Shown piece after piece: positions 56,684 to 64,000 of a stretch of DNA of 64,000 nucleotides (its first letter is position 1; each line of letters starts with the position of its first letter). The stretch spans positions 4,032,001 to 4,096,000 of the forward strand of contig NZ_CP028923.1 of assembly GCF_005166025.1 (NCBI RefSeq), given 5' to 3'. The notes under the pieces are model-generated. The model ran no database searches, was not told the DNA's origin, and saw only the letters and a list, made by a program, of their open reading frames with translations. The translations under genes were made by a program, and so were the position numbers. The stretch comes from Mangrovivirga cuniculi (GTDB lineage Bacteria > Bacteroidota > Bacteroidia > Cytophagales > Cyclobacteriaceae).

Positions 56684-57441
56684 GCATTAACGGTTTCTGT
56701 TACGGAATCATGAGCCGGAAAATGATTATTTAATTCATTTTGAATGATATTGTAAACCCGGTTTTTCAAAATTGGGATATCCTTTTCATCCATCTCATGG
56801 GTTTCTATTGGCTCATGAACAATGATTTTTTGTTTATGCCAAGAGAACAAAAATTCATTATCAGGTAAAACTAACCAATTATAAGGAAGTGTGACAGGCA
56901 CTATTGTAACATTTTGTTCTATGGCAAGTCTGAAAGCACCATCTTTAAAAGGTGCCATTACAGGAGGGTTTTTAGCCCTTATCCCTCCTTCGGGAAATAT
57001 TGCCAGACTTTTTCCTTCTTTAATCTTTTCGAGACCTCTTCTGTATGCGGCATACTTATCTTTCGCTCTGCTTCTATCTACTGTTATATGCAACTTTTTA
57101 AACATGTATCCGAAAAGTGGTACTCTTGCAATTGAGGCCTTTCCCATAAATATGAAGTTATTAAATAACCAGGTCATTATGGCTATATCCATATAGCTAA
57201 AGTGGTTGGCTACAAAAATCACCTGCTTCCTGGAAGAAAACTTCTGCTTTTTAATCACATGTACAGGCATTCCGACAAAGGTAAACCAGATTCGTGCCCA
57301 TATATGATTTACAAAATGAAGATTTTTTTGAAGAGGCTTGATAAAGATCAACAATAAGAAAAAAGGATATAAAAACAGGAAGACAATAACGAAAGTTATC
57401 GCACCATAAATAGTGTAAACAAGCTTAAAGAACTTTTTCAT
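56680..57441 (-). CDS. 1-acyl-sn-glycerol-3-phosphate acyltransferase (PlsC-like)
   Basis: From the ATG at 57441 (253 residues) the protein starts with a membrane helix (KKFFKLVYTIYGAITFVIVFLF); the upstream codons at 57507 lie in the preceding gene. It carries the acyltransferase motif NHFSYMD (HX4D), the substrate block FPEGGIRAKNPPVMAPFKDGAFRLAIE, and the VPVTL block. It makes phosphatidic acid at the inner membrane. It lies 11 bp past the MBL hydrolase gene and overlaps gatC by four bases. Confidence 0.9.
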   Translation of the reverse strand: MKKFFKLVYTIYGAITFVIVFLFLYPFFLLLIFIKPLQKNLHFVNHIWARIWFTFVGMPVHVIKKQKFSSRKQVIFVANHFSYMDIAIMTWLFNNFIFMGKASIARVPLFGYMFKKLHITVDRSRAKDKYAAYRRGLEKIKEGKSLAIFPEGGIRAKNPPVMAPFKDGAFRLAIEQNVTIVPVTLPYNWLVLPDNEFLFSWHKQKIIVHEPIETHEMDEKDIPILKNRVYNIIQNELNNHFPAHDSVTETVNA

Positions 57442-57452
57442 TTTAAAAATGC

Positions 57453-58349
57453 TTATTTGGCAGCTTTCTTTTTCCAGTATCTTTTTAATCCCGCTACAGA
57501 CATCCAACTTGGATTTGCAGCTTCATATTGTTCCAGCATTCCAATAGTGGCACCATTTTGCTTTAGATGACGATGCATCTTCTTCTGAAATTCCGGAATT
57601 ATTTTTTCATCCGATTCACCTTCCTCTACATATGGTTTTATCCAATCAGATATTTCATGTAAACTTTCCTGAAGTTGATCTAAGTGAGCCTTTACATTTT
57701 CCCTTCCGGAAACCTCTCCAAAATGAGTTAAAAATAATCGTGCTGGATCAGCCTTTCTGAGGACTTCGATCGATTTGTCCCAGGCTTCAATATCTATATC
57801 AGGTGGGGGACATGGTGCTACTACCGGACCATTATTGATCTTAACCCCACCAACATCACCGGTAAAGATTGAATCATTTACCTGCCACGCGATATGGTGA
57901 GATGCGTGACCCGGAGTATGAAGTGCTTTAAAATCTACTCCACCAATTGACACAATATCATTATCTGCAACCTCCTTTATTTGATTTTCAGGAATAGACT
58001 TCATCTTTCCCCATAAGGTATCCATGCTATCACCATAGATTCTACCGGCACTTTCCATCAATTTATCAGGGTTGGCCAGATGCTTCGACCCTTTAGGATG
58101 AACGTGAATATCTGCTCCACCAATAGCTAGTTTCCAGGCAGCTCCAGCATGATCAAGGTGAATATGCGTTAATAGCACATTCCTAACATCTTTTATTTCA
58201 AGCCCACGTAATTTAGTAGCCCTTCGTAAAAACCTGTAGGTCGAATGCGGCCCTGTTTCTATTAAAACAGGTCCATTATCTGTCTCCACCGCGAATGCAG
58301 CAATCGACTCTCTTATGTTTTGAAAATTCAGATCTAATATATGTATCAT
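57453..58349 (-). CDS. MBL-fold metallo-hydrolase
   Basis: The 298-residue protein has the metal motif THIHLDHAG near residue 61, a HTPGHASHH second metal region, FTGDVGG with the bridging aspartate, and a late LTHFGE. The last 60 residues are helical. No signal peptide is seen. Members of this subgroup hydrolyse thioesters or lactones, but the substrate here is unknown. It lies between the M24 lipoprotein gene and plsC with short gaps (18 and 11 bp), so it is probably in the same transcript. Confidence 0.9.
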   Translation of the reverse strand: MIHILDLNFQNIRESIAAFAVETDNGPVLIETGPHSTYRFLRRATKLRGLEIKDVRNVLLTHIHLDHAGAAWKLAIGGADIHVHPKGSKHLANPDKLMESAGRIYGDSMDTLWGKMKSIPENQIKEVADNDIVSIGGVDFKALHTPGHASHHIAWQVNDSIFTGDVGGVKINNGPVVAPCPPPDIDIEAWDKSIEVLRKADPARLFLTHFGEVSGRENVKAHLDQLQESLHEISDWIKPYVEEGESDEKIIPEFQKKMHRHLKQNGATIGMLEQYEAANPSWMSVAGLKRYWKKKAAK

Positions 58350-58367
58350 ATCAAAATATGATTTGTT

Positions 58368-59726
58368 CTATTTTATCAAAAGAAATTCTTCCTGGCGACC
58401 ATCAATGTAAGTCACTTTTTCCCCATCAAAATATGCATCTTCTTCAAGCATTATTCTGATTTCCTTTCCCCATGGTTCTATATTTACTGCATGATTTAAT
58501 TCGATACTGTAGGCCGTTCTCGAATAAAGCGGATAATCTCCCGGACCCGGAACTCCACCCTGAGCATCCCACATTCCAATCGTTGGACCTGCAGCATGAC
58601 CATGATAACCTATTGGATGAGTATATATGGTGGCTTTTATACCCTGATTATCTGCCTCGGCTAAGGCATTTGCCAAAATATCATTTCCGCTTCTTGCCAA
58701 AAGGAATTGATCGGTCAGAATATCCTGAAGTTGATTGCCGGTCTTTAACGCTTCAACCAAATACTCAGGAGCCGACTCTTCTCCTTCTTTAAGGACATAG
58801 GCATGCTGTTGAGTATCCGTATTTAAACGCAAATAAGTTATACCAAAATCTACATGAAGAAGATCTCCGGGCATAATAACTCTGTCTCCCGGGCTATCGG
58901 AGAAGCTACGTAAATGATCGAAATTCTCAGAATCAGATCGCTGAACACTTACAGTAGGATGAAACCATGCTTTTAAACCAAGTTCGTTAACTCTTTGTCT
59001 GAAAAACCAGACCACATCATCAGTTGTGGTTTCTCCCGGGGTAATAACTTTATTTGAAAACCCTTCTGCAATGATCTTATGAGCAATATTGCAAATATCT
59101 TTATAAAGAGCCATTTCTTCATTAGTCCTGGTCTCCAGCCAGCCAACTGCAAGACCTTCCGCAGAAACAATTTTGTTGCCATAATTTTGAGGTAATGCTT
59201 TCAACAAGGCATCGTATTCTGTTTTTGGCATTCCATCTGCCAGGGCAAAATCCCTGGAAATATTGATACCAATTTTGTTTGGCTTATGCCGTTCGACTAA
59301 CTTCCGTAGTGCCATCCACTGATCGGGCTCTTCTTCTTTATCCCAGGCTTTTTTAAATACATCTCCAACATTGTACCTGGCTATGGCATAAGTATTCAAA
59401 CTATCACCGTTATAAGAAATAACTAAAATAGTCCTTCTTCTTGCTGACATCCACTCTGCAGGAAGCATTGTTTCAAGAACGGGATCTTCATTATACTCCC
59501 TGCTAATCAATATCCACATATCGATACCTGTTCTATCCATCAATTCAGGCAAGACCTTATTGATTCTGATTTGCAAAAGAGAGTCTATAACTTTAGCCCT
59601 CTCTTCCATCGACATGATTTCATAATTGCTACCTTCCTGATCGGTTTTTTCTACCTTTTCCTCTTCTTTACAAGCGGAAACAAACAATAAAGTGCACAGA
59701 AGAAATAATATGTTGTATTTACTCAT
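58368..59726 (-). CDS. M24-family Xaa-Pro peptidase, surface lipoprotein candidate
   Basis: The 452-residue protein has a lipoprotein signal peptide with lipobox VSAC at residues 16-19. The cysteine is followed by KEEEK, like the surface export signals of Bacteroidota lipoproteins. An N-terminal creatinase-like domain precedes the M24 fold. Metal ligands can be picked out: HVDFG, NTDTQQHA, HPIGYHGHAAGP, YSIELNHAV and the late MLEED. It would cut X-Pro peptides at the outer membrane. It heads the operon towards MBL, plsC and gatC. Confidence 0.88.
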   Translation of the reverse strand: MSKYNILFLLCTLLFVSACKEEEKVEKTDQEGSNYEIMSMEERAKVIDSLLQIRINKVLPELMDRTGIDMWILISREYNEDPVLETMLPAEWMSARRRTILVISYNGDSLNTYAIARYNVGDVFKKAWDKEEEPDQWMALRKLVERHKPNKIGINISRDFALADGMPKTEYDALLKALPQNYGNKIVSAEGLAVGWLETRTNEEMALYKDICNIAHKIIAEGFSNKVITPGETTTDDVVWFFRQRVNELGLKAWFHPTVSVQRSDSENFDHLRSFSDSPGDRVIMPGDLLHVDFGITYLRLNTDTQQHAYVLKEGEESAPEYLVEALKTGNQLQDILTDQFLLARSGNDILANALAEADNQGIKATIYTHPIGYHGHAAGPTIGMWDAQGGVPGPGDYPLYSRTAYSIELNHAVNIEPWGKEIRIMLEEDAYFDGEKVTYIDGRQEEFLLIK

Positions 59727-59786
59727 GATAAAAATATCTTAATTCATAAAGATGCATTTTTTTTCTCAAATGTCGAAAAATGAAGG

Positions 59787-61142
59787 TTATGATTCGACTC
59801 TGTAACTATTTCTTTTTACTACTGCATTAGTATACCATTCGAAACGGATCAATGAAAGCACACCTGCAATTGTCAATCCAATCAACAGTCCATACCATAT
59901 TCCTTCGGCTCCATAACCGAGCTTAAATCCAAAAAGCCAACTCACCGGCAAACCAAAAACCCAATAGGCCAGCATAGTAATAATAGTTGGGATTTTAACG
60001 TCGGTAAGTCCTCGTAGAGCTCCCAGGCAAACAACCTGCAACCCATCAGATAGCTGAAAAACAGCAGCAACAATTATTAAATTCGATGCCAGGGATATTA
60101 CTTCCGGATCATCGATAAATAATGTTGGCAACCATTGACTGGCCAAAGCAAAGAAAAGTCCGCAAATACCCATAAAAACCAGTCCCATTGCAAATAAAGT
60201 ATGAGCCGCCTTCTTTAAAGTAGGGAAGTCCTTTTTACCAAGCTGATTTCCTACCCTGATCGTTGCAGCTGCTGAAAGTCCGGAGGCCATCATATAGGAA
60301 ACAGATGCCAGGGAAATAGCCACCTGGTGTGCGGCTTGCTCAACTTTTCCCAGCCAGCCCATCATGATTACAGCTAAGGCAAAAGCACCCACCTCAAATG
60401 TATATTGGATTCCCCCGGGAAGCCCTACTCTTAATATCTCTTTAATTGTTTCGGTTTTAAATCTCGCCCTGAGGGCAAAACGCCGGTGAATATTAAATCG
60501 CTTGTTCTTTGCTACAAAAAACCATATTGCAAGCATCATTACTACCCGGGAAATAAGAGTGCTATAACCAGCTCCCAGAAGCCCCATTGCAGGCATACCA
60601 AGCTTACCAAAAATGAATATATAATTGAGAATAATATTCAATACGTTAGACAATAAAATAATGACCATTGCTTCCCGGGTAAAAGCAAGACCTTCTACAA
60701 ATTGCCTCAAAATCTGAAACAACATTAACGGGATCAATGAAAATCCGATTACAGCCAGGTAAGGTTTAGCAATAGTCACCACCTCCGGAGGTTGATTAAA
60801 ATAGGGTAATGCCGGAAAAACAGCGAAAACGAGCAGACATAACAGGAGACCTCCTCCAATGCCAACAATCATTCCGTTATAGAGAAGTCCACCAAGTCTC
60901 TTATAATTTTTCTCACCATCAGCTGCAGCAACAAAAGGAGTAACACCGATCGATAGTCCTATACCAAATGTCATTGCAAGACTAAAAATACTTCCGGCAA
61001 GAGCTGATCCTGCCAAAGGAGTTTTTCCCAGTTGTCCGACCATTGCGCTATCAGCCACATTTACCATAATGTGGCCTAACTGGCTGATCATTACCGGAAC
61101 TGCCAGGTTAAAGTTTATTTTAAAATGCTCGAAATAATTCAT
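59787..61142 (-). CDS. MATE-family multidrug/cation efflux transporter
   Basis: The 451-residue protein has 12 membrane helices and the MATE signatures: MISQLGHIMVNVADSAMVGQLG at the N-terminus and its counterpart GVPFVAAADGE-like loop, with VGLPGGIQYTFEVGAFA at the start of the second half. It exports drugs or metabolites in exchange for Na+ or H+; the substrate is not known. It follows the NUDIX gene after 9 bp, so they are probably cotranscribed. Confidence 0.93.
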   Translation of the reverse strand: MNYFEHFKINFNLAVPVMISQLGHIMVNVADSAMVGQLGKTPLAGSALAGSIFSLAMTFGIGLSIGVTPFVAAADGEKNYKRLGGLLYNGMIVGIGGGLLLCLLVFAVFPALPYFNQPPEVVTIAKPYLAVIGFSLIPLMLFQILRQFVEGLAFTREAMVIILLSNVLNIILNYIFIFGKLGMPAMGLLGAGYSTLISRVVMMLAIWFFVAKNKRFNIHRRFALRARFKTETIKEILRVGLPGGIQYTFEVGAFALAVIMMGWLGKVEQAAHQVAISLASVSYMMASGLSAAATIRVGNQLGKKDFPTLKKAAHTLFAMGLVFMGICGLFFALASQWLPTLFIDDPEVISLASNLIIVAAVFQLSDGLQVVCLGALRGLTDVKIPTIITMLAYWVFGLPVSWLFGFKLGYGAEGIWYGLLIGLTIAGVLSLIRFEWYTNAVVKRNSYRVES

Positions 61143-61151
61143 TTAACTTTC

Positions 61152-61700
61152 TCAGACATTGAGAATTCTGGCTGCCTTCAATAAACCAGCAACTGATATT
61201 GCATCGGTTATTTTTCCCTCCATGACCCATTCCACTGCTTCTTTAAGCGGTAATTTCTTAACATTAAGCACTTCAGTCTCCTCTGGTTCTGGGTCTTTCT
61301 GAGTCAATCCGGTAGCCAGATAAACAAAGCCTTCTTCATCTGTAACTGAATTACTCGTATGGATTCTCATAATATTTTTCCAATCTGAGGCAACGAGTCC
61401 TGTTTCTTCTTTTAATTCTCTTTTGGCCGATTCGAGGTGATCAAGCTCATTTGGCCCTCCACCCATCGGAATTTCCCAGCAGTATTCATCTAAAGTATAA
61501 CGGTATTGCCCGACAAGCCAGGTATTACCTTCTTCATCTACCGGTATTATACCTAAGGCTTTATTTTTAAAACTTACTTTACCATAAATCCCTTTAGAGC
61601 CATTTGGAGTTAGAACATTGTATTCCACGACTTTAATCCAGGGGTTTTCATAAACTTCCCGGCCATCAAGGGTTTTCCACGGGTTGTACATTTCATCCAT
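61152..61700 (-). CDS. NUDIX hydrolase, ADP-ribose pyrophosphatase-like
   Basis: The 182-residue protein has a complete NUDIX box: GGGPNELDHLESAKRELKEETGL in family spacing (G-x5-E-x7-REXXEE-x-G-type) near residues 82-105. YRYTLDEYCWEIPMG precedes it, as in ADP-ribose pyrophosphatases. It probably removes ADP-ribose or related nucleotide sugars in the cytosol. The ATG at 61700 is five bases behind a TAnnTTTG element, so the transcript seems leaderless. The MATE gene follows. Confidence 0.9.
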   Translation of the reverse strand: MDEMYNPWKTLDGREVYENPWIKVVEYNVLTPNGSKGIYGKVSFKNKALGIIPVDEEGNTWLVGQYRYTLDEYCWEIPMGGGPNELDHLESAKRELKEETGLVASDWKNIMRIHTSNSVTDEEGFVYLATGLTQKDPEPEETEVLNVKKLPLKEAVEWVMEGKITDAISVAGLLKAARILNV

Positions 61701-61704
61701 AGCA

Positions 61705-61712
61705 CAAATCTA
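61705..61712 (-). promoter_or_regulatory. -7 element of the NUDIX-MATE transcript, apparently leaderless
   Basis: The minus strand reads TAGATTTG and the same GTGCT to ATG spacing as at the kbl transcript (shared ATTTGTGCTATGGAT). No -33 TTG was found. Confidence 0.45.
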
Positions 61713-61803
61713 ACATCTTTTAGGTATGCCTGCCTTATTATGAATATTAAATAATTTTACATTTTCACTCTTAATTTTTAGACTACTCTAAAAATATTTT
61801 TAT

Positions 61804-61811
61804 TATCTTTG
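61804..61811 (+). promoter_or_regulatory. -7 element of the TonB-dependent receptor gene
   Basis: TATCTTTG is an exact TAnnTTTG match, identical to that of hemA, with the ATG 22 bases downstream. The -33 region is only weakly TTG-like. Confidence 0.4.
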
Positions 61812-61833
61812 AGTAAAATTTTAGATTTACCTT

Positions 61834-64000
61834 ATGAATCGACTAATAGTTACTTTATTCTTTTCTGTTTCAATATATTTTTGTCACGCCCAGGAGTATA
61901 TGATCAAAGGGATAATTACTGATGGGAACTCACCCATACCGGGAGCTGTTGTGAAAACAGATAATGGGATTGGAACGGTCACTGATGAACATGGCGAATT
62001 CGAACTAAAAGGATTAACTGGTAAAAATCACAACCTACAGGTCAGTTGTCTTGGATTTAAGACACAAATGGTAAAAGCGTCAGGAAATAAACCGCTTAAA
62101 ATTGAATTACAGGAAAATATTCTAGGGTTAAATGAAGTAACTGTAACCGGGACGATGATGCCTAATGCACGAAAGAATTCACCAGTTAAAGTTGAAGTCA
62201 TTTCTTCCCGGCAACTGAATAATTTTATTCCATCAGGTGGTTCATCATTAATGGAATCATTTAAGATGATCAATGGAGTCAATGAGGTTGTTGCATGCGG
62301 AGTTTGTTATACAAATTCTGTCAGTATCAATGGCCTGCCTGGCGCATACACTGCTATATTGATCAATGGCACTCCTCTATTTGGCAACCTGGCCAGTGTT
62401 TATGGTCTGAATAGTATTCCTTCTTCAGTTATTGAAAGGCTGGAAGTTGTCAGAGGCCCGGCTTCCACTCTTTATGGTTCGGAAGCGATGGCTGGAGTTA
62501 TTAATGTGATTACTAAAGATGATTACCATATGCCTAAAGCCTCTATCGATTTGATGGGAACCAGCTTTGGAGAAGTTTATGGAAATGCTGTTTACAGCAC
62601 TAAAATTGGAGAGACTGACGGTGTTATCGCATTAAATGGTGGATATAAAAGATCTTTCATCGATAAAAATGAAGATCTTTTCAATGACATGATCGATTTT
62701 GAAAGAATATCCATGTATACCAACTGGAACATAGCTCAAAAACAAGGTAATAATTTTGAATTAGGCGCCCAGGTATATTATGAAGACAGAAGAAACGGAA
62801 TTGAACCCTATTTAAAAGATAATGCCTATAGAGAAATAAGAGGAAATGATTCAATCTATGGTGAAAGCATCTATACAAAAAGAGTAATGATCTTTGGGGA
62901 ATATGAAGTCCCTGGTGCTAAAAATTTAAACATCAACTTTTCACTGAGTAATCATGAGCAGAACTCTTATTACGGGAGTGATTTCTATGAAGCCACTCAG
63001 AGAACAGGATTTATTACTTTAAGTAAAAATTTTAATATAACAAATCACAATATACTCTCCGGAGCGACTTTCAGATTGAATCATTATGATGACAACACCG
63101 TAGCAACCGAGGAAACCGTTGGATCAGGACAGGTGATCAACAATCCTTCGGCTCAATATAATCCTGGAATATTCATCGAAGATAACTGGGAAATAAATGA
63201 TTCATGGAATCTTCTTACCGGATTGAGACTTGATTATTACAATGCTCATGGGTTGATACCATCTCCACGAGTGCACTTAAAGAAAAAGTTTTCTCCCGTT
63301 ACCTCCTCTTCGCTGAGTTTTGGTACTGGCTTTAGAATTGTAAACTTATTTACAGAAGATCACGCCTTTGTTTCCGGTCAGAGAGAAATTGTTATTGAGG
63401 AGGATCTAAAGCCTGAGCAATCGTATAACATTGCGTGGAACCTGAATCACGTTTATACATTTAATAATAACCAGGGAATGCTTGATCTGGATGTATTTTA
63501 TACCCGGTTTTCAAACCGTATCACTCCTGATTACGATACTCCCGGGCAAATCATATATGCTAACACCCAGGGTCATTTTATATCGAGAGGTATAAATCTT
63601 TCCAACGTTATAGATTTTCAAAACGGGATTACTATCAACCAGGGATTGAACATCCAGGAAGTTTATGAACAAACCGATGAGGGATATCAATCAATTGAAT
63701 TTGCACCGAAATGGACAGCCTTAACTTCGATCGCATATACAATTCCTAAAGCTGGTTGGACTCTGGGATTAAACATGAGATTAAATGGCCCGGTCAGGAT
63801 GCCATTGACTTTTGATCAATCTCCAAGCGAAGAATTGGTCGCCAGACCAAGATGGACACCAACCTATTTCGTCGCTGACCTGAAGGTTGAAAAATCATTT
63901 AAAAAGGGTTTTGCTGCCTATGCAGGTGTAAATAACATTTTTGACTACATCCAGGAATACTCTCCGTTATCAGGAACAGGAGACCCAGATTCGCCAATTG
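61834..64000 (+). CDS. TonB-dependent outer membrane receptor (3' end outside window)
   Basis: The frame is open from the ATG at 61834 to the edge (722 codons). A signal peptide ends near HAQ. A CarboxypepD-like domain follows at residues 22-95 (IKGIITDGNSPIPGAVV), then the plug with VNEVVACGVCYTNSVSINGLPG and the RGPASTLYGSEAMAGVINVIT core. Barrel strands follow from about residue 230. In the C-terminal part the usual ...YAGVNNIFDYIQEYSP block shows that only the last strands are missing. These receptors import chelated metals or glycans using TonB energy. A Cys-Gly-Val-Cys pair sits in the plug, where related receptors also have cysteines. No SusD partner is visible in the window. Confidence 0.92.
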   Translation, partial: MNRLIVTLFFSVSIYFCHAQEYMIKGIITDGNSPIPGAVVKTDNGIGTVTDEHGEFELKGLTGKNHNLQVSCLGFKTQMVKASGNKPLKIELQENILGLNEVTVTGTMMPNARKNSPVKVEVISSRQLNNFIPSGGSSLMESFKMINGVNEVVACGVCYTNSVSINGLPGAYTAILINGTPLFGNLASVYGLNSIPSSVIERLEVVRGPASTLYGSEAMAGVINVITKDDYHMPKASIDLMGTSFGEVYGNAVYSTKIGETDGVIALNGGYKRSFIDKNEDLFNDMIDFERISMYTNWNIAQKQGNNFELGAQVYYEDRRNGIEPYLKDNAYREIRGNDSIYGESIYTKRVMIFGEYEVPGAKNLNINFSLSNHEQNSYYGSDFYEATQRTGFITLSKNFNITNHNILSGATFRLNHYDDNTVATEETVGSGQVINNPSAQYNPGIFIEDNWEINDSWNLLTGLRLDYYNAHGLIPSPRVHLKKKFSPVTSSSLSFGTGFRIVNLFTEDHAFVSGQREIVIEEDLKPEQSYNIAWNLNHVYTFNNNQGMLDLDVFYTRFSNRITPDYDTPGQIIYANTQGHFISRGINLSNVIDFQNGITINQGLNIQEVYEQTDEGYQSIEFAPKWTALTSIAYTIPKAGWTLGLNMRLNGPVRMPLTFDQSPSEELVARPRWTPTYFVADLKVEKSFKKGFAAYAGVNNIFDYIQEYSPLSGTGDPDSPI

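Noticed and set aside
62028-62878. Two minus-strand frames inside the TonB receptor gene
   Set aside because: Shadows of a clear coding frame with signal peptide, plug and barrel.
1-64000. CRISPR array, tRNA, rRNA, riboswitch or prophage
   Set aside because: No regularly spaced repeats, cloverleaf, rRNA stretch, known riboswitch core or phage gene was recognised by eye; a covariance-model search would be decisive.

Overview
The window looks like a chromosomal segment of an AT-rich marine-type member of the Bacteroidota (Cytophagia/Cyclobacteriaceae-like). The evidence is a type IX secretion (T9SS) sorting tail, a CarboxypepD-like TonB-dependent receptor, an OmpP1/FadL porin, a BT_3928-type DoxX protein, an archaeal/eukaryotic-type ProRS, an SDR-type threonine dehydrogenase, sparse Shine-Dalgarno sequences, and several TAnnTTTG promoter elements. 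No rRNA, tRNA, CRISPR array, transposase or integrase was recognised.

Layout. 1-2267 is the N-terminal part of a large DUF4011/AAA superfamily 1 helicase that runs off the left edge, followed by a helix-hairpin-helix protein. 3.3-7 kb has hemA and a frameshifted WG-repeat protein. 7-10 kb has a floA/nfeD pair and proS. 10.2-13.4 kb encodes two envelope proteins. 13.5-20 kb has an amidase, aroK, an OppB-type permease, a DoxX protein and a DUF1599 protein on the minus strand, diverging from folP-cdaA. 20-23.7 kb carries kbl and an SDR threonine dehydrogenase, together a threonine-to-glycine route, plus a thioredoxin-fold protein.

23.9-25.4 kb is a small accessory island. Two minus-strand genes, a DUF6188 gene with an in-frame stop and an unknown secreted protein, are each followed by an attC-like imperfect palindrome. 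The two ends of one cassette carry complementary 16-mers, as expected for an integron gene cassette, but no integrase is in view. 25.7-30 kb holds a cystathionine beta-synthase, an aromatic amino acid decarboxylase, an orphan gene and an Lrp regulator.

30-50 kb is mainly a surface-polysaccharide locus. In order it has a T9SS PKD protein, a pyruvyltransferase-like protein, three glycosyltransferases, a Wzx flippase, WecB, an acyltransferase, another glycosyltransferase, an epimerase, a polytopic membrane protein (Wzy candidate), a NeuD/PglD acyltransferase, a TPR protein and a DegT aminotransferase overlapping prfB. Three of the glycosyltransferases are broken by apparent one-base losses at homopolymers. 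prfB keeps the nucleotide context of the RF2 programmed frameshift but is one G shorter, so it reads straight through. 50-61.7 kb is mostly housekeeping: ilvE, a PduO adenosyltransferase, an ABC ATPase, a membrane-TPR protein, gatC, plsC, an MBL hydrolase, an M24 lipoprotein, a MATE transporter and a NUDIX hydrolase. The right edge is an incomplete TonB-dependent receptor.
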